Origin: Anaeromicrobium sediminis
Lineage (GTDB): Bacteria > Bacillota > Clostridia > Peptostreptococcales > Thermotaleaceae
Reading direction: 5' to 3'
NCBI RefSeq assembly: GCF_002270055.1
Contig: NZ_NIBG01000007.1
Span: 1-64,000 of the forward strand
DNA length: 64,000 nucleotides
A program made the translations under genes and the position numbers. A model generated the notes under the pieces. That model was not told the DNA's origin and made no database searches. It saw only the letters and a program-made list of their open reading frames with translations. The first letter of the stretch is position 1; each line of letters opens with the position of its first letter. Positions 43,452-52,075 of this stretch are shown piece by piece.

Positions 43452-43661
43452 ATGAAATGGGTAGCTATGTCTGATGGAACCATACCTGATGGTGCACTTA
43501 AATTTGGATATGAAGCTGATGGAACACCTTTATACGTGGCAAGGGCCTATTATGCTGGAGGTCTTCACCTTGGAAAAGTTAGACCAGGATTTGAAGGTGC
43601 ATTAATACCTTATGCTGGAACAGAAGTAGTAGTTAAATTTTATGAAGTACTTTGCATTTAA
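43452..43661 (+). CDS. DM9/DUF3421 single-domain protein, 69 aa
   Basis: A 69-residue protein made almost entirely of one DM9 repeat: KWVAMSDGTIPDGALKFGY, LYVARAYYAGGLHLGKVRPG and VVVKFYEVLCI. Its DNA shares a nearly identical stretch with the upstream gene (coding for GYEADGTPLYVARA), pointing to a tandem duplication. AAAGGAGG precedes the ATG by 9 bases and a strong terminator follows. Function unknown; no signal peptide, so a cytoplasmic or spore-coat location is possible. Confidence 0.8.
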   Translation: MKWVAMSDGTIPDGALKFGYEADGTPLYVARAYYAGGLHLGKVRPGFEGALIPYAGTEVVVKFYEVLCI

Positions 43662-43682
43662 TTAATTTAAAAATATAAATTT

Positions 43683-43720
43683 AAGGAGTATTCATACTTT
43701 TATATAAGTGAATACTCCTT
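43683..43720 (+). terminator. Terminator of the DM9 gene pair
   Basis: AAGGAGTATTCA and TGAATACTCCTT with an extra ACTT/AAGT pairing, followed by a T-rich stretch. Confidence 0.8.
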
Positions 43721-43931
43721 TATATTTTAATAGATTTTTAAAAAATGAATTTTTTTAATAATATTTTTAGTTTATATATAATTTTTTATGAATTACATTT
43801 TTTAATTCATGTGCTTAATAATCTCATTAATTGTATTATTTTTTAAGAATTAATAAAATTTTATTACAAATACTATTATTGATGTTCTTTATAGAGAAAA
43901 ACATTACAAAATAATTAAGAGGTGATCGACT

Positions 43932-44360
43932 ATGAATATACAAGATATAATGACTACCAATGTAGTAACTTTATGTAAAACAGATACGGTAGCAGAGGCA
44001 GCAAAATTAATGAGACAACATAGAATTGGTTCTATTCCCGTATGTGAAAATGGCAAACCAGTTGGCGTTGTAACAGATAGAGACATTGCCATAAGAGCCG
44101 TTGCAGGCGGAAAAGATAATTCTACAAAGCTTGAAGACGTCATGTCAAAATCAGTTATCATTGGTACTCCTGAAATGGATGTGGATAGAGCCAGCCAACT
44201 AATGAGTACTAACCAGATAAGAAGACTTCCTATTGTTGACAATGAAAGTATTGTAGGAATTGTTGCCCTTGGAGATGTGGCTGTTAAATCCGAACTACAA
44301 CATGAAGCTGAAGAAGCTTTAAATCATATTTCTCAACCATCTAAACCAGAGATACAATAA
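43932..44360 (+). CDS. Two-CBS-domain protein
   Basis: A 142-residue protein made of two CBS domains: DIMTTNVVTLCKTDTVAEAAKLM with GVVTDRDIAIRAVA (1-60), then DVMSKSVIIGTPEMDVDRASQLM with GIVALGDVA (68-125). CBS pairs bind adenine nucleotides and regulate partners; stand-alone forms like this are common in spore formers and the partner is unknown. The ATG is preceded by GAGGTG. A strong AT-rich upstream region gives no clear promoter. A hairpin (44397-44427) follows as terminator. Confidence 0.9.
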   Translation: MNIQDIMTTNVVTLCKTDTVAEAAKLMRQHRIGSIPVCENGKPVGVVTDRDIAIRAVAGGKDNSTKLEDVMSKSVIIGTPEMDVDRASQLMSTNQIRRLPIVDNESIVGIVALGDVAVKSELQHEAEEALNHISQPSKPEIQ

Positions 44361-44396
44361 TATGATTAAATAATCTCATCTAAATTCTTCATAATA

Positions 44397-44427
44397 GGTG
44401 GCGTGATAACAAAATATTCACGTCACC
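44397..44427 (+). terminator. Terminator of the CBS gene
   Basis: GGTGGCGTGA and TCACGTCACC arms with one mismatch, followed by ATTTCATTTG and more T. Confidence 0.55.
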
Positions 44428-44457
44428 CATTTCATTTGATTTTTTTCAATATAAAAA

Positions 44458-44479
44458 GGCCACGACTATGATCGTGGCC
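44458..44479 (-). terminator. Terminator of the atypical SASP gene
   Basis: GGCCACGA-CTATGA-TCGTGGCC hairpin with a T5 run on the minus strand, about 18 bases past the stop. Confidence 0.85.
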
Positions 44480-44496
44480 CAAAAGATAGCTTTACT

Positions 44497-44721
44497 CTAT
44501 CCTTTAACTTCTTCTTCCTTAGGTACTTCCTTTTTTAACTTTTTCTTTCTAACGGTTATAAGACCACCAATTCTTCCCGTTTCCTTAGCAGTAAGGCCAC
44601 CCCATCCAAACTGTTCTACCTTATCTAGAAGGCCTAGTTGATCTGCTATTTCATATTTCCATTTGTCTTCTATAGTTTCAATTTTTTTCTTTTTGTTTTT
44701 CATACTATTTTTCTTTGACAT
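44497..44721 (-). CDS. Alpha/beta-type small acid-soluble spore protein, atypical
   Basis: A 74-residue protein with the alpha/beta SASP core: WKYEIADQLGLLDKVEQFGWGGLTAKETGRIGGLITVRKK, where GGLTAKETGRIGG is diagnostic (SspF-like). N- and C-termini are unusually lysine-rich. These proteins coat DNA in the forespore. The Shine-Dalgarno is GAGGGGAGGG before an ATG. A sigma-G-type promoter lies about 25 bases upstream, supporting forespore expression. Confidence 0.85.
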   Translation of the reverse strand: MSKKNSMKNKKKKIETIEDKWKYEIADQLGLLDKVEQFGWGGLTAKETGRIGGLITVRKKKLKKEVPKEEEVKG

Positions 44722-44741
44722 AGTACCCCTCCCCTCATCTA

Positions 44742-44771
44742 TATTATGGGTAAGGGTTTCATCTTTTATAC
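44742..44771 (-). promoter_or_regulatory. Sigma-G-type forespore promoter
   Basis: On the minus strand a GTATA -35 (44767-44771) and a CATAATA -10 (44742-44748) are separated by 18 bases, matching GNATR and CATNNTA of sigma-G. It is directly upstream of the SASP gene. Confidence 0.6.
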
Positions 44772-44792
44772 TATAAGTTTAAAATATAGTTA

Positions 44793-45704
44793 TTAAAACA
44801 TTAATTGTATATAAGCAAAATATATAAATATGACTAAACTTATCAAAAGAGGTATAGAGTCTTTAAACGTCATATTATATTTTTCTTCATACTCTTCTTC
44901 TAAGGAATCCTTTTTTAAAGACTTTATTATTTTGTATAATATGATTCCACAAATAAGACCTATCACTCCAATTTGTATGGTTCCTACCAATAATAACATA
45001 TTGTTATTTAATATGTCAGGAGAGTTCTCAGTAACTGCAGCTCCTTTGCTGGCCATATTTGCCATATACGCCATAGTTACAGACAACCCATTATTAGTAA
45101 AATGACCTATGACCCCTGCCCATATGGATCCTGTATATTCTACTAGATAAGCAAATAATAAACCTAAAACTAAAGGACCTAATAAATTTTGTATATTAAA
45201 GTGAAATACTCCAAATAGGGTGGCCGATATGATTATGGCCTTTGTTTTCCCCATTTTTTCATAGGCTTTAAATACTAATCCCCTAAAGAACATTTCCTCA
45301 CAGAGACCTGCTGAGAAGGCTATTATGATCATAAGTATTATATACTCCCCCATGTTATTAGCCACTGGAATGGGTGGCTTTTTCACCTTTGTAAAAATAC
45401 TTATTATATTGAGTACTATTAAATTAAAGAACATGGCTATGGGATATATTAATATGGTACACCCCACACTCAAGATCATATTCTTTATAGATATTTTCCT
45501 AAGTCTAAAAGTTTCTTTTAATTTTAGATCAAATACTAAACTGAACAATATGGGAGGAGTCAATATGATTAAGTACTCTGTTATAACCAATCCACTTTTA
45601 ATATTTTTACTTTGAAAATACCCCCCAAAGGTTAAAAGTACAATTCCTACTATTAAATAAAGTACATTGACTCCAAATATACTAGGTCTTTTTATGTTTT
45701 CCAT
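44793..45704 (-). CDS. CPBP family intramembrane glutamic endopeptidase
   Basis: A 303-residue protein with about eight transmembrane helices. The Abi/CPBP motifs are all present: LCEEMFFRGLVF (EExxxR, near 136), ATLFGVFHFNIQN and WAGVIGHFTNNG. Homologues cleave CAAX-type or other membrane substrates, and some act in bacteriocin immunity; the substrate here is unknown. The ATG has AAAGGGGA. It lies 2 bases from the M20 amidohydrolase stop, so the two are co-transcribed with M20 first. Confidence 0.9.
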   Translation of the reverse strand: MENIKRPSIFGVNVLYLIVGIVLLTFGGYFQSKNIKSGLVITEYLIILTPPILFSLVFDLKLKETFRLRKISIKNMILSVGCTILIYPIAMFFNLIVLNIISIFTKVKKPPIPVANNMGEYIILMIIIAFSAGLCEEMFFRGLVFKAYEKMGKTKAIIISATLFGVFHFNIQNLLGPLVLGLLFAYLVEYTGSIWAGVIGHFTNNGLSVTMAYMANMASKGAAVTENSPDILNNNMLLLVGTIQIGVIGLICGIILYKIIKSLKKDSLEEEYEEKYNMTFKDSIPLLISLVIFIYFAYIQLMF

Positions 45705-45706
45705 AT

Positions 45707-46879
45707 TTATTCCCCTTTAAAGTATTTTTTTGCCTTTAATATATTTTTATATACTTGAACTCCCATTAATAAAATTTCTTCGTTAAAACAGAATTTGCTA
45801 CTGTGTAGTGGATATACACATCCTTTTTCTTCATTTTTTATTCCCAAGAAAAAGAACACCCCTCTACATTTTCTTTGAAAAAAAGAAAAATCTTCTGATA
45901 TCATTTGAAACTCTATAGGTATATAGTTTTCTTTTCCAACAGCTAATACCAAGTCATTAACTAAATCTTTGTCATTCATAACAGCCGGGTACATATCTCT
46001 TAACTCTAATTCTATTTTACAATCATAAGTTATCTCAAAACCCCTTATAATTTCCTTTAATCTCTTTTTTATAGTTTCATATACTTCTTCACTAGATACT
46101 CTTATAGTTCCTTCTAGCCTGGCATCCTGAGCAATAATGTTTCTTCTCTCTCCTGCCTCTGCCCTTCCTATGGTAACTACTGCACTTTCATTAGAGTTAA
46201 TATTTCTACTGGTTATGCTTTGTATGGTATTTATTAAATTTGCCATTATAACTATGGAATCTATACCCTTATGTGGATATGCACCATGGGAACCTAAACC
46301 ATATATATCTATGTCAAATTCTCCGCATCTAGCCATTAAAGCTCCCTCTTTACAAGCCACATAACCTTCTTCTATATTAGGAAATACATGAAGTCCAATC
46401 ACTTCGCTTATATGAAACTTTTCCATTATACCTTCTTCTATCATAACCTCTGCTCCACCAGGGCCTTCCTCTGCCGGTTGGTATATAAATACTACATTTT
46501 TATTTAGTTTATCTCTATTCTTTGATAAATATATGGCAAATCCTAAAGAAATACTCATGTGAGCATCATGACCACATGCATGCATCATATTTTCATTTTT
46601 AGACTTAAAATCCAAGTTAGTTTCTTCTTCTATATTAAGGGCGTCCATATCTGCTCTAAATCCAATAGAATCATTTAAATCATTTACCCTTATTACTCCC
46701 ACTAATCCAGTTTTAGCCACATTTTCATGTACTTCTATGCCATTTTCCTTTAATTTATTTTTTATAAACTCACTAGTTTCGTATTCTTCAAAACCTATTT
46801 CTGGCATCTCATGTAACTTTCTTCTTATGTTAATAATTTCTTTTCTCAATTCTAATATATGATTATCTACTCTTATCAT
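45707..46879 (-). CDS. M20 family metal-dependent amidohydrolase
   Basis: A 390-residue M20D peptidase-type amidohydrolase. Metal-binding motifs include RADMDALNI (near 77), MHACGHDAHMSISLG (near 100), QPAEEGPGGAEVMIEEG with the catalytic Glu, and a dimerisation domain with GIDSIVIMANLI. Such enzymes deacylate N-acyl amino acids. N-acetyl-diaminopimelate deacetylase belongs to this family, and an acetyl-pathway lysine operon starts about 1 kb away in divergent orientation, but the gene is not in that operon, so the substrate stays open. AGGAGGA precedes the ATG. Confidence 0.9.
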   Translation of the reverse strand: MIRVDNHILELRKEIINIRRKLHEMPEIGFEEYETSEFIKNKLKENGIEVHENVAKTGLVGVIRVNDLNDSIGFRADMDALNIEEETNLDFKSKNENMMHACGHDAHMSISLGFAIYLSKNRDKLNKNVVFIYQPAEEGPGGAEVMIEEGIMEKFHISEVIGLHVFPNIEEGYVACKEGALMARCGEFDIDIYGLGSHGAYPHKGIDSIVIMANLINTIQSITSRNINSNESAVVTIGRAEAGERRNIIAQDARLEGTIRVSSEEVYETIKKRLKEIIRGFEITYDCKIELELRDMYPAVMNDKDLVNDLVLAVGKENYIPIEFQMISEDFSFFQRKCRGVFFFLGIKNEEKGCVYPLHSSKFCFNEEILLMGVQVYKNILKAKKYFKGE

Positions 46880-47122
46880 TAATTTTTCCTCCTAAGTAAA
46901 CTTACCTTTTATTTTATATGTTTTTACAAAAACTTAAAAGTTTTTTATTAATTTTCAAAATTTTTTATTGAAATCATTATCAAAATCTGATAACTTTAAT
47001 ATAATAATATTAGCATAAAGTTAGCAATTTGTTAGCAAATCATTTGTAATTTTATTAAACCAACTTTTATGATTGAAGCGAAAATCCTTGAATTTCCGTT
47101 TCTTAAAAGAGGAGGATTTATT

Positions 47123-47887
47123 TTGATAACGGAAGCAAGAAGAAAGCAAATTGTTGAAATGGTAGAAAAAGAAGGCGTAGTAAATGTTCAAAATCTTGCT
47201 GAATTTTTCAACGTATCCATATATACCATACGCAGAGATTTAACAGACCTTGAAAATAAGGGGAAATTAAAAAAGATCCATGGGGGCGCTGAGAAAATAG
47301 AAAAGACAAAATGGATATCTACCCTAGAAGAGGGTAATGAAGAAGCTGTTGCCCACAAAAAAAAGATTGCAAAGAAAGCTGCTGAATATGTGGAAGATGG
47401 AGACACCATCCTACTTATGGGTAGTATGATAAGTCTTTTTATGATTCCCCATATAAAAGATTTATATATTACTGTAGTTACAAATTCTTTAGATGTGGCC
47501 AAGGAACTTTCTTCTTCCTCTAGCATAGATATTATATTAATAGGAGGAAGAGTTAAAAATATGAAGGGTAACATCTTAGGTTCAAGGGCTATGAAAGAAG
47601 TTTACAATTTTAATTTTGATAAGGCCTTCTTACCTTGTGCTGGTGTTCATCACCGGGTAGGTATAACTACTTCAACAATTGATACTAGTGATTTTTTAAA
47701 AGCAGCCATAAATTGCAGTAGACAAAATATAATAATCTGTGACTACAGAAAAATTGGTAGAATTACCTTTTCTAAAGTCTGTGATTTTGAATCAATACAC
47801 ACAATTATAACTGATGAAGAAGCTAACTCAGATGAGCTTGAGCTTATCTCTAAACACAAAATACACATAGATACAGTAAAACTATGA
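47123..47887 (+). CDS. DeoR/GlpR-family transcriptional regulator
   Basis: A 254-residue regulator with an N-terminal DeoR winged helix-turn-helix (EARRKQIVEMVEKEGVVNVQNL, SIYTIRRDLTDLENKGKLKKIHGG) and a C-terminal sugar-isomerase-like effector domain (DGDTILLMGSMI, VVTNSL, FDKAFLPCAGV). The TTG at 47123 follows GAGGAGG by 7 bases; a longer in-frame reading from 47069 lacks a site. DeoR proteins usually sense phosphorylated sugars, but this one precedes asd by 28 bases in the same direction, suggesting a single transcript with the lysine genes. Confidence 0.9.
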   Translation: MITEARRKQIVEMVEKEGVVNVQNLAEFFNVSIYTIRRDLTDLENKGKLKKIHGGAEKIEKTKWISTLEEGNEEAVAHKKKIAKKAAEYVEDGDTILLMGSMISLFMIPHIKDLYITVVTNSLDVAKELSSSSSIDIILIGGRVKNMKGNILGSRAMKEVYNFNFDKAFLPCAGVHHRVGITTSTIDTSDFLKAAINCSRQNIIICDYRKIGRITFSKVCDFESIHTIITDEEANSDELELISKHKIHIDTVKL

Positions 47888-47915
47888 AAAGATTAGTGAT
47901 TAAGGGGGAATTAAA

Positions 47916-48914
47916 GTGAAAAAACTAAACGTAGCTGTAGTTGGTGCTACAGGAATGGTAGGAAGAACATTTTTAAAAGTATTAGAGGAAAGAGATTTTC
48001 CATTTGATAACTTGTATTTACTAGCATCTAAAAGATCAGCTGGTGAAAAACTAACTTGCAAAGGTAAAGAATATATAGTTGAAGAGTTAACTGAAGAATC
48101 CTTCGATAAAGACATTCATATAGCTCTATTTTCAGCAGGAGGAAGTATAAGTGAAAAATTCGCTCCTATAGCTGCTAAAAAGGGAGTAATTGTAGTAGAT
48201 AACTCTAGTGCTTGGAGAATGGATAAGGAAGTACCTCTAGTAGTTCCAGAAGTTAACCCAGAAGACATTGCATGGCATAAAGGAATAATTGCAAACCCTA
48301 ATTGCTCAACTATTCAAGCCGTAGTAGCTTTAAAGCCACTTCATGATAAATACTCTATTAAAAGAGTTGTATATTCCACTTACCAAGCTGTTTCAGGTTC
48401 TGGTGTTAAGGGTATTAAAGACCTAGAAGAAGGAGAAAAGGGCAATGACATTAAACTAGCCTACGATCATCCTATATACGGAAACTGCTTACCTCACATA
48501 GATGTGTTTATGGACAATGGATATACAAAAGAAGAAATGAAAATGGTTAATGAAACTAAGAAAATACTAAACGACTATGATCTAAAAATAACAGCTACAG
48601 CAATAAGAGTTCCTATAAAAAATTGTCATAGTGAATCTATAAACATTGAGTTTAACAAGAGTTTTGAAGTTGAAGATATTAAAGAAATCTTTAGAAATGC
48701 AGAAGGTGTAATTCTTAAGGATGATGTTGAAAATAATGTTTACCCACTGGCTCGCGAAGCTGCTGGTCATGATGAAGTTTATATAGGAAGAATAAGACGT
48801 GACTTTAGTTTAGACAACGGACTAAACCTATGGGTTGTGGCAGATAATATTAGAAAAGGTGCCGCTACAAATGCCGTTCAAATTGCTGAAGTCTTAGCAA
48901 ATAAGTATCTATAA
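47916..48914 (+). CDS. asd: Aspartate-semialdehyde dehydrogenase
   Basis: A 332-residue enzyme of the aspartate pathway, reducing aspartyl phosphate to aspartate semialdehyde with NADPH. NADP-binding GATGMVGRTFLKVL (near 10) and the active-site cysteine in NPNCSTIQ (C130) are intact, with the conserved HxxxxR region near 240 (KNCHSESINIEF). The start is a GTG behind GGGGGAA. First enzyme of the asd-dapA-dapB-dapD operon. Confidence 0.97.
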   Translation: MKKLNVAVVGATGMVGRTFLKVLEERDFPFDNLYLLASKRSAGEKLTCKGKEYIVEELTEESFDKDIHIALFSAGGSISEKFAPIAAKKGVIVVDNSSAWRMDKEVPLVVPEVNPEDIAWHKGIIANPNCSTIQAVVALKPLHDKYSIKRVVYSTYQAVSGSGVKGIKDLEEGEKGNDIKLAYDHPIYGNCLPHIDVFMDNGYTKEEMKMVNETKKILNDYDLKITATAIRVPIKNCHSESINIEFNKSFEVEDIKEIFRNAEGVILKDDVENNVYPLAREAAGHDEVYIGRIRRDFSLDNGLNLWVVADNIRKGAATNAVQIAEVLANKYL

Positions 48915-48934
48915 TATTATGACGAGGTGATTAT

Positions 48935-49813
48935 ATGTTATTTACAGGTTCAGGTGTAGCAATAGTTACTCCTTATAAGGAAAATGGCGTAGATTATAAA
49001 AAATTAGAAGAATTATTAAATTGGCATGTAAACGAAGGAACAGACAGTATAATTGTTTGTGGTACTACAGGTGAAGCTTCTACTATGAATGATGAAGAAC
49101 AAAAGAGTGTTATTAAGTTTACAGTAGAAAAAATAAATAAAAGAATTCCTGTAATCGCCGGTACTGGTAGCAACAACACCCACCATGCAGTAGAAATGAG
49201 TAAATATGCCCAAAGTGTTGGAGCTGACGGACTGCTTTTAATTACTCCTTACTATAATAAGTGTACTCAAAAGGGTTTAATAGAGCATTTTACCAAAATT
49301 GCTGATTCTGTAAATATTCCTATAATTTTATATAACGTACCTGGCAGAACAGGCGTAAATATAAATCCATCTACCCTAGAAAAACTTAGTCAACACAAAA
49401 ACATTGTAGCCATTAAGGAAGCTAGTGGAAATATTTCGCAATTAGTAGAAATGGCTAGAGTAGTACCAAAGGATTTTGCATTATACTCTGGTAATGACGA
49501 TATGATTGTTCCCCTAATGTCTTTAGGTGGTAAGGGAGTTATTTCTGTTGTAGCTAATATCTTGCCAAAGGATACTCATAATTTAGTTCAATATTTCTTA
49601 GATGGAGATATTGAAAAATCTTTAGAATTACAATTACAGATGAAGTGTTTAATAGATGCTCTTTTCATAGAAGTAAATCCTATACCAGTAAAAACAGCAA
49701 TGAACCTGCTTGGTCACGACGTAGGACATTTGAGACTTCCTCTTACTGATATGTTAGAAGATAACTTAAAAGTTTTAAAGGAAGAACTTAAAAAGTATGG
49801 CTTTAACCTATAG
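48935..49813 (+). CDS. dapA: 4-hydroxy-tetrahydrodipicolinate synthase
   Basis: A 292-residue class I aldolase with a TIM barrel. It condenses pyruvate with aspartate semialdehyde. The motif [14 protein letters not shown] (near 43), the catalytic Tyr in [12 protein letters not shown] and the Schiff-base Lys in [10 protein letters not shown] (near 161) are all present. ATG start behind CGAGGTGA, 20 bases after asd. Confidence 0.97.
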   Translation: MLFTGSGVAIVTPYKENGVDYKKLEELLNWHVNEGTDSIIVCGTTGEASTMNDEEQKSVIKFTVEKINKRIPVIAGTGSNNTHHAVEMSKYAQSVGADGLLLITPYYNKCTQKGLIEHFTKIADSVNIPIILYNVPGRTGVNINPSTLEKLSQHKNIVAIKEASGNISQLVEMARVVPKDFALYSGNDDMIVPLMSLGGKGVISVVANILPKDTHNLVQYFLDGDIEKSLELQLQMKCLIDALFIEVNPIPVKTAMNLLGHDVGHLRLPLTDMLEDNLKVLKEELKKYGFNL

Positions 49814-49824
49814 GAGGGATAATT

Positions 49825-50577
49825 TTGATTAAGGTAATCGTTCACGGTTGCTGTGGAAAGATGGGGCAGGTCTTAGTAAATATGCTAGAATCTAATCCAA
49901 ATACCCAAGTAGTAGCCGGTATAGATAAGTTTTGTAGCAATCACAAGTATGATTTTCCCGTATTTGAAAAAGCTAGTGATTGTAATGTAGATGCACAAGT
50001 GGTAATAGATTTTTCCCATTATAGTTTAGTTTCACCTTTACTGGACTTTTGCAAGAGTTCTAAGCTCCCCTTAGTATTATGTACTACAGGCCTTAGCCAA
50101 GACTTAGAGAAAGAAATGGTAGCAGCCTCTAAAGAAGTAGCCATATTTAAAAGTGGTAACATGTCCTTAGGAATAAATCTTTTAATAGATTTAGTAAAAA
50201 AAGCTACTGCAATTTTAAGTGACTTTGATGTGGAGATAATAGAAAAACACCATAATAAAAAAGTAGATTCGCCTAGCGGAACGGCTTTCATGATAGCTAA
50301 TGCCATTAAGGATAGTCATAAGGATGAAAAGGAATTAATATACGGAAGATATGGCAATAATACTAAAAGAGAAAGTAAAGAAATAGGTATTCATGCTGTA
50401 CGTGGTGGTACTATAGTAGGTGAACATACGGCAATTTATGCTGGAGAAGATGAAATTATAGAAATCAAACATGCAGCTTCATCTAAAAAAGTATTTGCCC
50501 AGGGATCCATAAAAGCTGCCCTATATATAGCAAATAAGGAACCTGGATTATACAACATGGATGATTTGCTTAAATAA
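49825..50577 (+). CDS. dapB: 4-hydroxy-tetrahydrodipicolinate reductase
   Basis: A 250-residue reductase with an N-terminal Rossmann fold (VIVHGCCGKMGQVLVNMLE) and a C-terminal domain with EIIEKHHNKKVDSPSGTA, the catalytic His/Lys motif, and GIHAVRGGTIVGEHTA. It makes tetrahydrodipicolinate with NAD(P)H. The start is a TTG behind GGAGGGAT, 11 bases after dapA. Confidence 0.97.
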   Translation: MIKVIVHGCCGKMGQVLVNMLESNPNTQVVAGIDKFCSNHKYDFPVFEKASDCNVDAQVVIDFSHYSLVSPLLDFCKSSKLPLVLCTTGLSQDLEKEMVAASKEVAIFKSGNMSLGINLLIDLVKKATAILSDFDVEIIEKHHNKKVDSPSGTAFMIANAIKDSHKDEKELIYGRYGNNTKRESKEIGIHAVRGGTIVGEHTAIYAGEDEIIEIKHAASSKKVFAQGSIKAALYIANKEPGLYNMDDLLK

Positions 50578-50606
50578 TATTTACTTAAGAGAGGATTGAA
50601 TAATAG

Positions 50607-51329
50607 ATGACGAAAGATAAGAACTTAGATTTAACTAATCCATACGAAATAGCAAAATTCATTAAGGATGCAACGAAGTCTACTCCTGTTAAAGCTTATA
50701 TTCAAGGAGATTTATCTCAAAGCATTACTGACAATATAAAACTATTTGGTAGTAATGATTTTTGGATTCTAGTTGGAGAAAATGATACTGTGGAAAACTT
50801 TATTGAAGAAAACAAAGGAAATATTAAAGAATTCCACATTGAAAACGACAGAAGAAACTCAGCTATCCCAATGCTTGATATTAAACAGGTAGAAGCTAGA
50901 ATTGAGCCTGGTGCTATTATAAGAGATAGGGTTAGCATTGGCAAAAATGCCGTTATCATGATGGGCGCTGTTATAAACATCGGTTCTGAAGTAGGAGAAG
51001 GAACTATGATAGACATGAATGCCGTATTAGGTGCTCGTGCTACTATAGGTAAAAATGCTCACGTAGGAGCTGGAGCCGTTATTGCTGGAGTTTTAGAGCC
51101 ACCTAGTGCAACTCCTGTTATAGTGGAAGATGACGTTATGATTGGTGCTAACGCAGTAATCCTAGAAGGCGTTAGAATAGGAAAGGGTGCCGTAGTTGCA
51201 GCAGGTTCAGTAGTTACTACGGACGTACCAGAAAACACAGTAGTCGCTGGTTCTCCTGCTAAGGTAATTAAAGCTAAAGACCAAAAGACTGCTGATAAAA
51301 CTGAAATTTTAGATGATTTAAGAGGATAA
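50607..51329 (+). CDS. dapD: Tetrahydrodipicolinate N-acetyltransferase
   Basis: A 240-residue left-handed beta-helix transferase. The N-terminal ~75 residues form the DapH/DapD helical domain, followed by hexapeptide repeats ([30 protein letters not shown]) and the family-specific [16 protein letters not shown]. It acetylates tetrahydrodipicolinate, the first step of the acetyl-blocked branch to meso-diaminopimelate. The gene is often called dapH in Bacillus. The ATG follows AGAGGA. Confidence 0.95.
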   Translation: MTKDKNLDLTNPYEIAKFIKDATKSTPVKAYIQGDLSQSITDNIKLFGSNDFWILVGENDTVENFIEENKGNIKEFHIENDRRNSAIPMLDIKQVEARIEPGAIIRDRVSIGKNAVIMMGAVINIGSEVGEGTMIDMNAVLGARATIGKNAHVGAGAVIAGVLEPPSATPVIVEDDVMIGANAVILEGVRIGKGAVVAAGSVVTTDVPENTVVAGSPAKVIKAKDQKTADKTEILDDLRG

Positions 51330-51338
51330 CGAATAAAA

Positions 51339-51371
51339 AACTATGGGTTTATATAAACCCATAGTTTTTCT
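51339..51371 (+). terminator. Terminator of the dap operon
   Basis: AACTATGGGTTT and AAACCCATAGTT arms around TATA, followed by a T-run, 10 bases after dapD. Confidence 0.85.
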
Positions 51372-51388
51372 ATTTAGCGGAAATTAAA

Positions 51389-51418
51389 AAACCAGAGCGA
51401 TTATCTCACTCTGGTTTA
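51389..51418 (-). terminator. Terminator of hpt
   Basis: AAACCAGAG and CTCTGGTTT arms lie just past the hpt stop on the minus strand, with a T-run beyond. Confidence 0.75.
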
Positions 51419-51420
51419 TA

Positions 51421-51957
51421 TTATTCTTTATCTACAAATGTGAATACATTTGGTACATTTCTGAAATAATCTCCATAGTTTAATCCATATCCAACTATGA
51501 ATGTATCTGGAATAGTAAATCCTACATAATCAGCTTCAAGATCAGTTTTCCTTCTTGATGGTTTGTCTAATAATACACAACTTTTAATACTATTTGGGTT
51601 CTTAGCTTTTAAATGCTTTAATACATATTCCATAGTAAGACCTGTATCTGCTATGTCATCTACTACTAATATATCATATCCACTTAAATCAAATTCTAAA
51701 TCTTGTAATATTTTTACTTTTCCAGAACTCTCTTCTCCATGTCCATAACTAGAAGTAGTCATAAACTCTACCCTAACAGGAGCATCAATAGCTCTTACTA
51801 AATCTGCTGTAAAAATGAAACTTCCCTTTAGTAAAGAAACAGCTACTAATTTTTTACCCTCGTAGTCCTTTGCAATCTCTAGTCCTAGTTCGTCAACTCT
51901 CTTTTGAATGTCTTCTCTAGAAAATAGTACTTTTCTTTCTTTATTTTCTAAGTTCAT
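51421..51957 (-). CDS. hpt: Hypoxanthine phosphoribosyltransferase
   Basis: A 178-residue purine-salvage enzyme making IMP/GMP from hypoxanthine/guanine and PRPP. The PRPP-binding motif ILVVDDIADTGLTMEYVL (near 100) and the flexible-loop SLLKGSFIFTADLVRAI are conserved. The start at 51957 (MNLENKERK) follows GGAGGG; the in-frame ATG 18 bases upstream lies at that site. Monocistronic. Confidence 0.95.
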   Translation of the reverse strand: MNLENKERKVLFSREDIQKRVDELGLEIAKDYEGKKLVAVSLLKGSFIFTADLVRAIDAPVRVEFMTTSSYGHGEESSGKVKILQDLEFDLSGYDILVVDDIADTGLTMEYVLKHLKAKNPNSIKSCVLLDKPSRRKTDLEADYVGFTIPDTFIVGYGLNYGDYFRNVPNVFTFVDKE

Positions 51958-52075
51958 TAGTCCGATTCCCTCCATCTTATGGTAATAAATTGTAACATTA
52001 AATGATTAGGTAATATTGTAATTGAAAAAGTCATCTTTGTCAATTATCATGCATAAAATGAAGAATTTTACACTT

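Noticed and set aside
46880-47122. Lysine riboswitch before the DeoR-asd-dap genes
   Set aside because: I looked for a structured leader with a terminator before 47123 and see none; the region is plain AT-rich DNA.
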